Below, piece after piece: positions 43,740-54,188 of a DNA stretch of 64,000 nt. The position numbers were made by a program, and so were the translations under genes. The stretch is taken from NCBI GenBank assembly GCA_011037195.1, contig JAAEAF010006534.1, positions 1 through 64,000 of the forward strand, read 5' to 3'. The stretch comes from Triatoma infestans (Eukaryota; Arthropoda; Insecta; Hemiptera; Reduviidae). The notes beneath the pieces were generated by a model, which saw only the letters and a program-made list of their open reading frames with translations, did no database searches and was not told the DNA's origin. Numbering within the stretch: the stretch's first letter is position 1; each line of letters starts with the position of its first letter.

Positions 43740-44020
43740 TATTTGAAACACGTAATCCTTTAATAAGACGGACGATTTCGACATTCCCGAATCTTTGAAA
43801 CTGAGACTTTAACGGAAATAAATAGAGATAACCTGAATACGAAAAAAGTTTTCAACGTTTGGTTTGATTGTGTGAACAAACAAAAGCCACAAAGAAGCTC
43901 AAACTTGTTATGTTTAGGTAACTCTTTGAGGTGACACAAAGGTTTTAGTAAAAATGGCTTACCGAAGTGCGTCTTTAGTTAGTAGGTGTTATTTATTTAT
44001 TTATTTATTTTTTTAAATGT
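43740..44020 (+). repeat. Family A-like fragment, old
   Basis: Words such as TGTGAACAAACAAAAGCCAC, TGTTATGTTTAGGTAACTC and GGCTTACCGAAGTGCGTC follow the order of family A but are strongly diverged. Confidence 0.35.
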
Positions 44021-44029
44021 TCTCCTTCA

Positions 44030-44260
44030 GGTAGGCTCTGACTCCTTCGTATTTCTGTTTTAAAATACGAGCATAGATTTTCCACGTACGCTTAGCACCC
44101 CCTTGATTAGCACATTCCCTGGAATCCTCTTTTAATGACACGAACAGTGGCTGACATTTGCAAATCCTCAGAAATTTTTTTTTTTTTGCCAAGCTAGCCT
44201 GATAACTCTGAAAAGCAACTCTTCTCTTGCCTTTTCCGTCTAATTAAGCGCATCGTTGCT
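44030..44260 (-). other. Short coding-like stretch of unknown origin
   Basis: Minus strand, 44035-44160 reads FVSLKEDSRECANQGGAKR then TWKIYARILKQKYEGVRAY and LKEN without a stop. It has coding-like composition but matches no family I know. It may be an old transposon or processed pseudogene. Confidence 0.3.
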
Positions 44261-44429
44261 AATCCAAAGCTTCCCACATTACTTCCTTTACAATTGGGTC
44301 GTCCTCTGCTTGTTGGGTTCCAATGACATCATCCATATTAAAATATACCTGAGAAATTTGGTTAACTGAAAGTGCGACTTTAACGAAAATAGTAAGTGTT
44401 TCTAGGATTATCTCCAAAACAACAGTCTC

Positions 44430-45228
44430 AAGGATTTTTAAAATAAAATAAACCGTTGTTACTCGACAAGATTCGAGAGAAGAGAGGTTCAAGATGTCCA
44501 ATGTTTCTATAGGGTCTTCATATGGAATATTGGAAGCGTGGAAACTTATATGCATGCCAATCATACCCAGAATTTTTTCTATATTCTTTCTAATTTATTG
44601 ATTGAGGAATAATAAAATGGAGGCCAAACAATAGAGTTATATTCCAAACTTTGTATTACAAATTCCTAATGTTTGATCGATTCTAATATATAGGTTTAGT
44701 GATAGGATTTGTCTTTTTATACATTTTGAATAAATATTCTTATTGAAACCATTTTGAATATTTAGAGTAACTAATTTTATCTAGAGACGGATTCCTTTGT
44801 GTAATGTATCTATTAATTTGCCAAGAAAGGATATATGTGCTGTTTATCATAATTTTTTATAATGACAGTTTTTAAAATCAAAAATTTTTTAAAAATCGGA
44901 TACATTACTAAGTTCAATTCGAAATCTATATAAGAATTAGGATGTACAGGATGGTAGCCTGCTTCAGGAAGAAAAGGATCTAGAGAATGGTATACCTCTT
45001 AAGCCTTATTCGAAGAGAATACTAGATCTAGTAAAACATCTCTGCTGCTGTAGACAACAACAGAGATGGTTCCTTTGATGTAGACTAAGGTTCGTGTATG
45101 TGTCTGAAAAGAGAGAAGAGGTAGTCTTTGGAGAGCGAGATTTTGCAATAGAATCAGACCAATTAACTCCTGGTGAATTGCAGTCCCCTAAAGCACTGAT
45201 GGCAGATCAGAATATTCCACTGGTCAAA
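44430..45228 (-). mobile_element. Inverted copy of the deleted LINE at 41070-41880
   Basis: Reads as reverse complement of 41070-41880: both carry CCAATGTTTCTATA, GCATGCCAATCATACCCAG, GGAGGCCAAACAAT, GGATCTAGAGAATGGTATAC and the GDYNSPGVNW coding stretch (CAATTCACCAGGAGTTAATT). It has the same internal deletion joining endonuclease to RT thumb. Identity by eye is high, roughly 90%. Confidence 0.85.
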
Positions 45229-45274
45229 ATCTGGACTTTAGGCTTAACTTAAACTATAATTTCAATAGTGTTGA

Positions 45275-45330
45275 ATAGAGGCAGTTGTTGCTCGACAAGA
45301 TTCGAGAGAAGGGAGGTATCTACTTGGACA
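45275..45330 (-). repeat. Third fragment of the same LINE
   Basis: GTTGTTGCTCGACAAGATTC followed by GAGAGAAGGGAGGT repeats the end of the LINE arms at 41845 and 44457. Confidence 0.7.
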
Positions 45331-45739
45331 TTTACTAATTTGTGCTTTCCACTTTTCAGAAGCTCCTGCAGTTATAGGAATCAAGTTGCGTTCTACTGGG
45401 ACTCAATATAATCACTTTTCTACTGGCCAAAATTAGTAGCTATAATTCCTCCTACCAGCTCTATATTTATGTCAGGATAAATATGTAACATTTGAATTTA
45501 AAGAACATTTATTTGTCATTTTACAAATAATTATACTAATAGATATAAGAGAATATTATGTGAGTGTTTCACATCAGATTTTTTTTACGAGGCTGATATT
45601 TTACTCTGCAGTAGTAGTTTGGCCGCTAGTGCAAAAGGATTGTCTATATATTTAAATCGTATCTCACAATTAAATTTTGGTCATAATCCATCAACCGAAA
45701 ATGCTTTCACTGTTCTCTCGAATCTAGTTACTAATTTTT

Positions 45740-46670
45740 ACTTTCTCTTACTCCTAGTAAGGAGGAAGTATTGTAATCGTGTCAAATTTTCGTTATCGAG
45801 TTTTCACCGGAAATATCCGTTTTGAGAGGTCCCCTGAGTCCAAAAAAGTGGTTTTTAGCAAATGGTCGGAAAAACAGTAGAAAATTGAAACTTGATATTC
45901 CGTTTAGGTATCACCATGGGGTCTGACAGTGTGTTATCTTCCAAAATTCCTATACCGGAAGTATCACTTTATTAGTTTTTTTTTTTTTACGTTATTGTGA
46001 TTTTCTCAAAAATGGCTCCGACGATTTTCTTTAAACATGGAGTATCAACTACATATACAAAGAGCTACAACTTTTATTTTTAATATTTCTCAGGGAAAAT
46101 TCATTTAAGGGCACTTCCGGGGGAGTGGGGTGGGGTTAGGTTTTCATCTAAAGTCCTATTTCAGTTTATTAGACAATTCTGCCTTCTTAATAATGTTAAT
46201 TAGAATTAAATATGTTGTTGAAATTAAAAAAAAAAAAAACAGATAACCGGAAGGCGTTTATTTTAACACTTTACTAAATGATTTTTTTCCACTTTTTCGC
46301 GATTTTCTCAAAAATGGCTCCGACGATTTTCTTGAAATATCGTATATAAACCAAACATGCAATGATCTACATCCTTTATTTAAAACATTTCTCTGGGAAA
46401 ATTCATTTAAGGGCACTTTTAGGGGAGGGGTGGGGTTACAGCTTCCTCTAAATTGCTATATCATAGTTGATTATACAATTTGATTATCCAAACAAAATTA
46501 ATTAGAAATAAATAGATGGCCAAAATTCCGAGTTTTAAGAAAATTAATAAACCGGAAGTGCGCTTTTACTGAACTGTTTTTTTCAATTTCCGACGAATTT
46601 CGTTAAATTTTTGATACACACACTATAACATTTTTCAATTATAATTTTGAGAACAGGAGTAAGAGAAAGT
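45740..46670 (+). repeat. Family A repeat, complete copy with 16-bp terminal inverted repeats
   Basis: The ends are ACTTTCTCTTACTCCT (45740-45755) and AGGAGTAAGAGAAAGT (46655-46670), perfect reverse complements. The element is 931 bp with no ORF. Three internal modules begin at the CCGGAAG words near 45954, 46245 and 46551, about 300 bp apart; each contains (A)AAAATGGCTCCGACGATTTT or its relic and the poly-purine GGGGA.GGG.TGGGGTTA. A common flank TGTGTGAGTGTTTCA follows the right end in several copies, so the real boundary may lie further out. Confidence 0.85.
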
Positions 46671-47085
46671 TGTGTGAGTGTTTCATACCAGATTTTTTTT
46701 TTATACTTATAAATGCCTATCACTTTTATTCGAGGGGTTGTTCCAGGAAAATTGATTTTTTTGTGGGTTTCTTAGAACACAGCAACATTAAGCTTTGCTC
46801 TAAAATACCTTTTTCAATGCTACATATGGTTCTGTCACCTACATAATATTAAGTACGTTAGAAGCATTTTTAGAATTCCAAATTTGAAGGAAATCGGTTA
46901 ACTAAAATGCGACTTTACAGGATAGGTTTTTGACTTCTTTTTACGTGAATTTTCTTTAAACTTGGAATATCATCTTCACAGATACAAATCCAATCACTTT
47001 TATTTGAAACATTGACAAAAATAATAATACTAATTTTAGGTGTTTCTGAGCAATCTGTGACGTTAAATTTCAAATTTAATTTAGG
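46671..47085 (+). repeat. Family A-like diverged sequence
   Basis: TTTTATTCGAGGGGTTGTTCC, AAATCGGTTAACTAAAATGC and TTTTATTTGAAACATTGAC keep family order but are old. Confidence 0.45.
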
Positions 47086-47148
47086 ATTGTTAAATATTAT
47101 TACGCTCTCTTTTGGACTACACTTGTAAACACTTTAATAATTTTTCAG

Positions 47149-47381
47149 TTGGGATATGTGGTACTTGCACACGGATATATAGACAGGCATGCAATGAGAG
47201 GGTTAAAAAATCAATTTCCATGGAGGCTGAGGGTTCTTGGTAAAACTAAAGATGATTTGCCACATTATTGCACTCTGTTGGAAAAAGGAAATTGTGATCA
47301 AGTAGCAGAAGAAAATCACAAATTAGGTGTTACTGTCTGTGCCGAATATTACTTACCTAACCTTAAAAATGTTATTGGAAG
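47149..47381 (+). CDS. ADGB: Androglobin exon 20: WRLRVLG and YYLPN motifs
   Basis: The acceptor is AATTTTTCAG and the donor GTTATTTT at 47382. It enters in phase 0 and leaves in phase 2. The peptide LGYVVLAHGYIDRH then FPWRLRVLGKTKDDLP and AEYYLPNLKNVIG matches the vertebrate YTFVAEAF, SRWKLRLIG and DYYIPNDK. The frame runs on past the donor into a T-rich, SINE-containing intron. Confidence 0.9.
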
Positions 47382-47439
47382 GTTATTTTATGTTTATTTA
47401 TTTATTTTTTTGGGAGTAATTTTTTTTTTTTTTTGTGTT

Positions 47440-47632
47440 TGAGGCGTTTTAAATTTATGATCATTAGGGTCCAGAGCTTTTTCAATGTATTGCCGGGGCT
47501 TGTGTATTTCTCGTTTAATACAACTCTGTCAATCTATGTGAGCTGTAGAGGGCAACGCTGCTGGTGTTGAATGTAGGTACTCCGCATGCATGTCCAGCGC
47601 GCTACCACTGAGCTAATAACGTCCCTTATAAC
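47440..47632 (-). repeat. SINE related to S1 with a different tRNA head
   Basis: The body keeps TTTATGATCATTAGGGTCC, GAGCTTTTTCAATG and GTGAGCTGTAGAGGGCA of the S1 tail on the minus strand. The head on the minus strand reads TTAGCTCAGTGGTAGCGCGC then TGGACATGCATGCGGAG, a tRNA A-box region unlike that of S1. This suggests tail sharing between two SINE families. Confidence 0.65.
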
Positions 47633-47879
47633 AAGAGGGAATTAATATTAATCCTTGATATTTTACAATTTAATATAATTTTTTAATTAATTAAATTTTG
47701 TAGTAGCACAAGATATCGAACAATAACTTATATTAATTTTTGCCCCAGTTTTATTTTTTTAAAACTACACCCTTAATTTATTATTATATTACATTATTAA
47801 CTAAAGAAAAATTGTAATTTATCTTTAAAATTTACATTACCTATACTGTTATCTCACTCCTTTCTGGTTAAAGGTTTTA

Positions 47880-48168
47880 CTTTCTCTTACTCTTTGTAAG
47901 AGGATATATTGTGACGTGTCAAATTTTTCGAAATTGAGTTTTTATATGTTTTAAAGGAATAAAGGTTTCTAGCAAAAATCCTTCAATCTGAAGTGTGCAA
48001 TTTTACTGTTTTTTTTTTTTCAGTTTTTGGCGGAAAACACTTTTATTTGAAACACTTTTCCGGAAAAATTAATTTTTGGGGTTTTTGGAAGAAACAATAA
48101 CGTTGATTTCCTCTAAAGTACCACTTCAGTACAAAGTATAGTGCTGCCACCTATATAATATTAATATA
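47880..48168 (+). repeat. Family A-like diverged fragment
   Basis: Starts ACTTTCTCTTACTCTTTGTA, the family left end, then GTGTCAAATTTTTCGAAATTG and CACTTTTATTTGAAACACTTT. The right end is lost. Confidence 0.6.
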
Positions 48169-48169
48169 T

Positions 48170-48910
48170 ACATTTACCGGCAAAAAATTTCTGGCTACTT
48201 AAAAAATTAAATTTAATGAACAATACAATATTGTTCGGTCATTATACTTGTGTTATTAAAAAAAATTAACTAAATCAAAAATTTTTGGACACAAGTTTGT
48301 GTCCATTTATTATCAATTGGTTTTGTTTTTATTCATTTTGTTTTTTTTTTTTTTTGCTTTAACTTCGTTTTAACTTTAGAAAATTAAAAAAATTACAAAT
48401 TCTGATTTCAAAATCTCCCCTCTAGGGCCGAGTATGTCGCACGGTGCTGTAGTAGCACTTATTGATGGCGGGCCGTTCCATCAGATATGCAGCCATTGCT
48501 ATTGATATTCCCTAGCAAACACTGCGATTATATGCAGTGCAGCGTTATAGAGAAATAGGCTCATATTCAAGAAGGCCAGGCTCAGGGTATCCAAGGGCGC
48601 TGACGACCAACTGCAGGACTACCGTTTTTCGACACTGACAGTTTTTACGAAAACGTCATCTGACAGCTGTTGAAGTAGTTCATCGCCTCCAAGAAGTTCG
48701 GAGGTGTTCAAATTTCTGGAGATTGAATGAGCAAGTTTTGATGACTTTTCGCCCCACAAGAGGGCCACAACAAAATAGGGATCGCCGAATTTCTTGCATT
48801 GAGTTTGCTCGGCAATACATCGATTGGTCTGTTGAACAAATATTCTACTAGCGGTAGAACCATATATACGTACGGAAGTTTAGCGTTACTATTCCGGCAC
48901 CCCAAAAAAA
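48170..48910 (+). pseudogene. Tc1-type transposon remnant
   Basis: With frame changes it reads SHGAVVALIDGG and SIRYAAIAIDIP (helix-turn-helix), QRYREIGSYSRRPGSGYPR (the GS.RRPGSGRPR motif), LRKRHLTAVEVVHRLQEVR, PTRGPQQNRDRRISCIEFA and RQYIDWSVEQ (start of the DDE domain, before the first D). It ends near 48905, so the catalytic triad is lost. The left flank near 48175 (TTACCGGCAAAAAATTTCTG) may hold the terminal repeat. Confidence 0.7.
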
Positions 48911-48944
48911 TCAGTTTAAAGGGGATAGGTATAAGAACAATGGA

Positions 48945-49148
48945 AGTGTCAGTTAGATAGTATACGAGGTTTTAAGAAAATCATTAAAGCCATTTTTGAG
49001 AACTCGCGAAAAAAAATTCAGCACAGTCGCACTTCTGGATGAACATTTTTACCCGAAACCTTCGTGATAGATGCGATGGTAGTAGTACCTACCTAAAAGG
49101 AATAGTAAGTTTGAGCTCAAGGCGATTTTTCTTTCTTGAGATTTCTCC
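48945..49148 (-). repeat. Family A fragment, minus strand
   Basis: GTATACGAGGTTTTAAGAAA, GCCATTTTTGAGAACTCGCG and GTCGCACTTCTGGATGA are reverse complements of family A words. It abuts the LOA element. Confidence 0.65.
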
Positions 49149-49149
49149 A

Positions 49150-50462
49150 TTGCGCTGTAAGTATTAAGCAGTCCAACGCTTGGCTTGTCTGGCGGTGACT
49201 GGAGCGTTTCGGACGACACCGACCGCATCTATGGAGACTTTGTTAGGGATTCCACCTCTTTTTGTGGAGGTGAAAAACCAGGCAATGAAAGCCTGTTATA
49301 GAATTAAACAGGCAGGTTTTTGGCAGGGTAAGCGATATGGTCATTCTACCATTTATCGTGAGATGCTTTTAAGGATTCCCATTACAGGTTTCCCTTCTGA
49401 TAGGAATTTGAAGACTTTTGTCTTTGGTCATTCCTACAGGGTTAGGTTGCCTTCTAGGGAAGATTGGTTAACCCTGGGTCCGTCTGGTGTGATTCCTGAG
49501 AATTATCTCCGATGCTACACGGACGGTTCCAGGATGGATGGTAGGTCTGGGGCTGCCGTCTATTTTGAGACGGGAGATCATTTGGTAGCGCCTCTTGGTG
49601 AGTGGGCCACCGTTTTCCAGGCTGAGGTTTATGCAATTCTTTGCTGTATTTTGGATGAGAGGGTGCGTAACACTAATTTAAAGGGTGTTTGTATCTGCTC
49701 GGATAGCCAGGCTGCGTTGAAGGCGCTTAATTCATGTGTCTTCACTTCCAGATTGGTGTTGGAATGTTCTGAAAACTGGAAGATCTTTCTTCATTAAAGG
49801 ATGTGCTTCTGGTCTGGGTTCCAGGTCATATGGGAATTTTGGGAATGAGGAGGTGGATAGGTTTGCCAAATTAGGTGCCTCTCTCCCTTTCATTGGTCCA
49901 GAGCCTGCTGTTGGTGTGTCTTCTGACACATGTTTGTCGGGCTTTCAGACGTGGATGACCTCACAGCACTCATCCTTATGGATCGGCAGTCTAAAATGCT
50001 CATTGGGGGCCCGGACGGAGCTTTGAGTAGTGGGGTCCGATGTCTTTCACAGACCTCCCTCAGACATCTGGTTGGATTCCTCACTGGGCATTGTGGTTTA
50101 AGGAGACATCTCTATATAATGGGACTCATGCCTGACCCCTTTTGTAGAGTTTGTGAAACTGAGGAGGAAACACCCATGCATTTGATGACGAATTGTTTGG
50201 GTTGTGAGGAGATTAGGTTTAGGACCTTCGGCCGGAATAGGATGTCGGTAGAGGAACTTATGCTGTGTCCTTTTAAGGTTTTGGTCCGATTTGTTCGGTC
50301 TGTTGTGAAACTTAGATGGTTAAAACCTGGGCCTGGATTTTCATTCTAGTCCCAGTGGTAGGTATTCTTTAGGGGCAGCTATATGGGCCCGAGGGGGCTT
50401 TGGATAGCGTAGGGTTTACTTCCCTCCCCTTTTGGGAATAATAATAATAATTATTATTATTA
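49150..50462 (+). mobile_element. Second LOA-type LINE, RNase H part only, frames broken
   Basis: It starts within the RT-RNase H connection (ACLAVTGAFRTTPTASMETL) and carries RNase H: CYTDGSRMDGRSGAAVYF, ATVFQAEVYAI and CICSDSQAALKALNS, with the three acidic residues intact, then VPGHMGILGNEEVDRFAKL. The frame shifts near 49800 and again near 49990. The last frame (to 50349) has HLVGFLTGHCGLRRHLYIM and CRVCETEEETPMHLMTNC, a CCHC zinc motif. The 3' end is (AAT)n at 50436-50462. It is a different subfamily from the element at 28730. Confidence 0.85.
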
Positions 50463-50540
50463 AGCAACTCAATAGACCTCAAAACAGGCTTTTCCGGTGA
50501 AATCTCAAATAAACGACAATTTTATATGATCACAATACTT

Positions 50541-51455
50541 CCTCATACATAGTGTAAGAGGAAGTATTGTAATTGTGTCAGATTTTCGATATCGAGTTTT
50601 CACCGGAAATATCCGTTTTGAGGTCCCCTAAGTCTAAAAAATTGATTTTTAACAAATGACCTCTGTGTGTGTGTATGTATGTATATGTGAACAGCATAGC
50701 TCAAAAATGAAAAATCATAGAAAGTTCAAACTTGATATTTCGTTTAGGTATCACCATGGCACCTGACATATGGGTCATATGTCAAAATTCCTCAACCGGA
50801 AGTACCACTTCACTTGTTTTTTTTTTTTGTTTTTTTTACATTTTTGCATTTTTCTCAAAAAGGGCTTCGACGATTTTCTTCAAACTTGGTATATCAACTA
50901 CACATAAAAACATCTACAACTTTTATTTGAAATATTTCTCCGGAAAAATTCATTTAAGGGCAGATATGTGGGACGGGTGGGGTTAGGTTTTTGCATCTAA
51001 AGTGCTACTTCAGTTTATTAAACAATTCTCTCATCTAAATAATGTTAATAAGAGTGAATATGTTGTTGAAATTCCGAGTTTCAATAAAATCGGATAACCG
51101 GAAGTGCGTTTACATTACCACTTTACTAAATGATTTTTTTTCAATTTCTTGCGATTTTCTCAAAAATATCTTCGACGATTTTCTTGAAACGTCTTATATA
51201 AACTAAACATACAAACATCTACAACTTTTATTTAAAACATTTCTCTGGGAAAATTAATTTAAGGGCACTTTTAGGGGAGGGGTGAGGTTATGTTTTTCTC
51301 TAAAGTGTTATCATAGTTGATTATACAACTCTATCATCCAAACAAAATTAATTAGAACTAAACAAATGGCCAAAATTACGAGTTTCAAGAAAATTAGTAA
51401 ACCGGAAGTGCGCTTTTACTGGACAGTTTTTTCAGTTTTGACGAATTTCATTAAG
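50541..51455 (+). repeat. Family A repeat, right end truncated
   Basis: Left end ACTTCCTCATACATAGTGTA then AGAGGAAGTATTGTAATTGT. Three modules are present (CCGGAAGT near 50795, 51101 and 51400). It breaks off in ATTTCATTAAG before the right inverted repeat. Confidence 0.8.
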
Positions 51456-51937
51456 CTGCTATGTCGCACAAAAGATGGTCAGATGAAATAAAAAAAGAAG
51501 AGGGAATCCACTGGATGAGGAAAGCGAAAGATAGAGATTTTTGGAGCAAGAAATGTGAACAAGTGGAGAAATCAGGCAACTCTTAACCCTAGGTACGGCT
51601 AGTCACCGGTAAAGGTCCACAATCTCCCTTAGGGGAAGGCCTACATATTTTAAATTCGAAAGAAAATTAAAAAAAAAAAAATATATATATATGTATGTAT
51701 ATATTAGTGCAGTTTCGGTTTTATTCAAGTTCAATATGATATAAAAAATTGAAATAATTAATTTATTGTAATAAAGTAGAGAAGTTTTAGTTTTTAATGA
51801 TTTTATTTTATTTTGTTTAAATTGTTCAGTGGATGTTTCTTTTATTTTGTTTACATTGTTTGATAATTATTTGAGATTTAAAGTTTTTCATTTTATGTAA
51901 AATATGTAAATAAAGGCTTATTATTATTATTATTATT
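51456..51937. other. Intron 20: short unassigned stretch
   Basis: GGAATCCACTGGATGAGGAA and GTGAACAAGTGGAGAAATCA at 51500-51580 look like the end of a retroelement that borders family A. A (TTA)n run lies at 51917-51939. Confidence 0.35.
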
Positions 51938-52289
51938 ATTAATTTTGTTTGGATGATAGAATTGTATAATAAGTATAATAGCACTTTAGAGAAAAACATA
52001 ACCCCACCCCTCCTCCAAAAGTGCCCTTAAATGAATTTTCCCAGAGAAATGTTTTAAATAAAAGTTGTAGATGTTTGCATGTGTAGTTGATATTCCAAGT
52101 TTGAAGAAAATCGTCGAAGCCATTTTTGAGAAAAACGCAAAAAAATAAAAAAAATAAAAAAACAAGTAAAGTGGTACTTCTGGTTGAGGAATTTTGACAG
52201 ATGACCCATATGTCAGATGCCATGGTGATACCTAAACGAAATATCAAGTTTGAACTTTATATGATTTTTTGTTTTTGAGCTATGCTGTT

Positions 52290-52328
<39 letters not shown>

Positions 52329-52350
52329 ACTAGGAGTGAGAGAAAGTAAA
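51938..52350 (-). repeat. Family A repeat, minus-strand copy of the left half
   Basis: Begins TTTGTTTGGATGATAGAATTG and runs through GTGCCCTTAAATGAATTTTC, AAAATCGTCGAAGCCATTTT and ACTTCTGGTTGAGGAATTT, a CA run at 52293-52326, to AGGAGTGAGAGAAAGT (52332-52347). The middle module is absent. Confidence 0.85.
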
Positions 52351-52636
52351 AAAAAAACGGTTTACTCATTAAGTTTCTGAAAATTCTTTAGAGAGAAAAT
52401 GTTTTAATGCATCAAATATTTATTTACTCAAATAGGGCAGCTAGAAAGAAAATTTAATACCTTCCAGTAAAAAAGTGACTATGTAGTATTTTCTGACTTA
52501 TATACCTTGATTATAAACTGAAAAAGTTTTGTACAATAAATATGGAAATTAATATTTAATAATTGATTGGAATTAATGTTGATTGGTCCCGTATACATGA
52601 AAAATGATTGAATAAAATTATATGTAATAAAAACCA

Positions 52637-52712
52637 CTTTAACATAATCTATGATTTTGATACAGTTCTTTCTAATGGGTATTAATTTCCGCTTTTAAGA
52701 AAACAAAGAATA
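52637..52712. repeat. Direct repeat D1, left copy
   Basis: TTTAACATAATCTATGATTT then ACAGTTCTTTCTAATGGGTA and CGCTTTTAAGAAAACAAAGA. It matches 53259-53333 with only a few changes and lies 147 bp before exon 21. Confidence 0.85.
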
Positions 52713-52858
52713 TTATCAGTTTGAGATCGTGTGTTGTACTTGCTATGTGCTTCTAAAAGGCGCCCTAAAAAATAGAAGGTTTCATGTTTTTATTGTTATG
52801 CATTTGTTTCTATATGAGTCTAAAGGTAACTGATACAATGCTCTTAATATTTTGTCAG

Positions 52859-53031
52859 GTTTTCCATTTTTACAAGAGAAACAAGGATTGTAACTTTACT
52901 GGTCAAGATTTCCAATGAAAGAGTTAATTTTTTATTAACATTAACTGGAGAAAATGACAAAGTAATAGCTGAAGTGAGTGGTGTGGGGCAAGTCATGATA
53001 CCGGCTGTCCTTCTATCACGTTCTGCAGGCA
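52859..53031 (+). CDS. ADGB: Androglobin exon 21
   Basis: The acceptor is ATTTTGTCAG and the donor GTAAAGTC at 53032. It enters in phase 2 (AG plus G makes Arg) and leaves in phase 1. The peptide FSIFTRETRIVTLLVKIS then TLTGENDKVIAEVSGVGQV and MIPAVLLSRSAG matches vertebrate FRYSIKVL..ATIQVRTS and TGKGQAIIPAF. Two nearly identical 75-bp direct repeats flank it. Confidence 0.87.
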
Positions 53032-53258
53032 GTAAAGTCACTGTTATTATTATATTCATTTTGTTATGTTATGGCATTATTATGTTCAAGTTGTTTTTGA
53101 AAAAAGACACACCAAAGTGGTTTAAATTTATAAGAGCCGAGTATTTTCGTTGTTTTTTTTTCTATAACATATTAGTAAATTTCCGACTCCTCTATGGAAA
53201 GGAAGGATGGAAATAGTGAGATTTGGATATACAGCTCATTATCATATCCAATCTCTTT

Positions 53259-53333
53259 TAACATAATCTAAGATTTTGGTACAGTTTTTTCTAATGGGTA
53301 TTAATTTCCGCTTTTAAGAAAACAAAGAATATG
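53259..53333. repeat. Direct repeat D1, right copy
   Basis: Near-identical to 52637-52712. It ends where the hammerhead-bearing Penelope-type sequence starts (about 53336). Confidence 0.85.
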
Positions 53334-53335
53334 GT

Positions 53336-53860
53336 TCCTCAAGAGTTTCGGATAATCATCCATCATCAGAGCAAATGTGACATCCATCGTTAGAGCATGT
53401 GACAGTATTGCGGACCCAGATGTGACTCAAATAACTTCTCTGCTATGAAATCATGCTATCGATTTCAATAACCCTTCCATTTTAACCACTTACGCCAACC
53501 ATTCAAAACGTCTTCTATCCGAATCCTTAAAAATTCACCTCCATCCGAATTCTATCAATTTTAAAAAAGTCAGAGAACTCATAACTTCAACTTACAACAA
53601 TATTTTTCTAACCCTAAGAAAAGATACTCCCCAGTAATTTGTTCTTCCAAATTTGAAATTGCTGCGCCTCACTACAAACATTTTTCTTATCCCCCCTCCC
53701 TTTTAACAGTTTTTTGAATAAAAAAACAATACTCTCTCTTCATTTCAATCTCAACGTTCTCAAAATACTCTCTCTTCATTTCAATTTCAACGTTCACTCC
53801 TCTCCTACCCTACAGGTATCTTTATCTGTGTTATTTTATCTTATTGTTAATATCATTTTA
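53336..53860 (+). pseudogene. Penelope-like element C-terminal remnant
   Basis: From about 53448 the plus strand reads HAIDFNNPSILTTYANHSKR, LLSESLKIHLHPNSINFKK and VRELI. This fits the end of Penelope GIY-YIG proteins (H.FDW...ILA.E....KR.I.ESL.I.KHPNSIN). The YIG part upstream is missing. A minus-strand hammerhead core lies just before it at 53345. Confidence 0.65.
53345..53369 (-). ncRNA. Hammerhead ribozyme core, consensus
   Basis: Minus strand: CTGATGA, then TGGATGATTATCC with a perfect 4-bp stem (GGAT/ATCC), then GAAAC. Both core boxes match the consensus CUGANGA and GAAA. The cleavage strand was not identified. Confidence 0.6.
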
Positions 53861-53926
53861 TTTAATTTACTGTCACTTCTGGTATTTTATCCTTCGTAGC
53901 ATGCATATTAGTTTTGTTCCTGACTG

Positions 53927-53951
53927 GTTTCGGATATTCATCCATCGTCAG
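53927..53951 (-). ncRNA. Hammerhead ribozyme core, left palindrome arm
   Basis: Minus strand: CTGACGA (fits CUGANGA), TGGATGAATATCC with stem GGAT/ATCC, then GAAAC. Confidence 0.6.
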
Positions 53952-54163
53952 AGCAAATTCACCAAGTTCGTGAAGAGAGTTCACTTCAACAAAATGTTTC
54001 TGTAGACTCACACTTGTTGGTTGTATGTTTGCGAAGGTTATAAGGTTATGTGCGTATAAGGACATAACCTTATAACCTTCCCACATATATACAACCAACA
54101 AGTGTGAGTCTACAGGATCATTTTGTTGAAGTGAACACTCTACACAAACTTGGTGAATTTGCT

Positions 54164-54188
54164 CTGACGATGGATCAATATCCGAAAC
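54164..54188 (+). ncRNA. Hammerhead ribozyme core, right palindrome arm
   Basis: CTGACGA at 54164-54170, stem GGAT/ATCC around CAAT, GAAAC at 54184-54188. The two arms differ only in the stem II loop and beyond GAAA. Confidence 0.6.
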
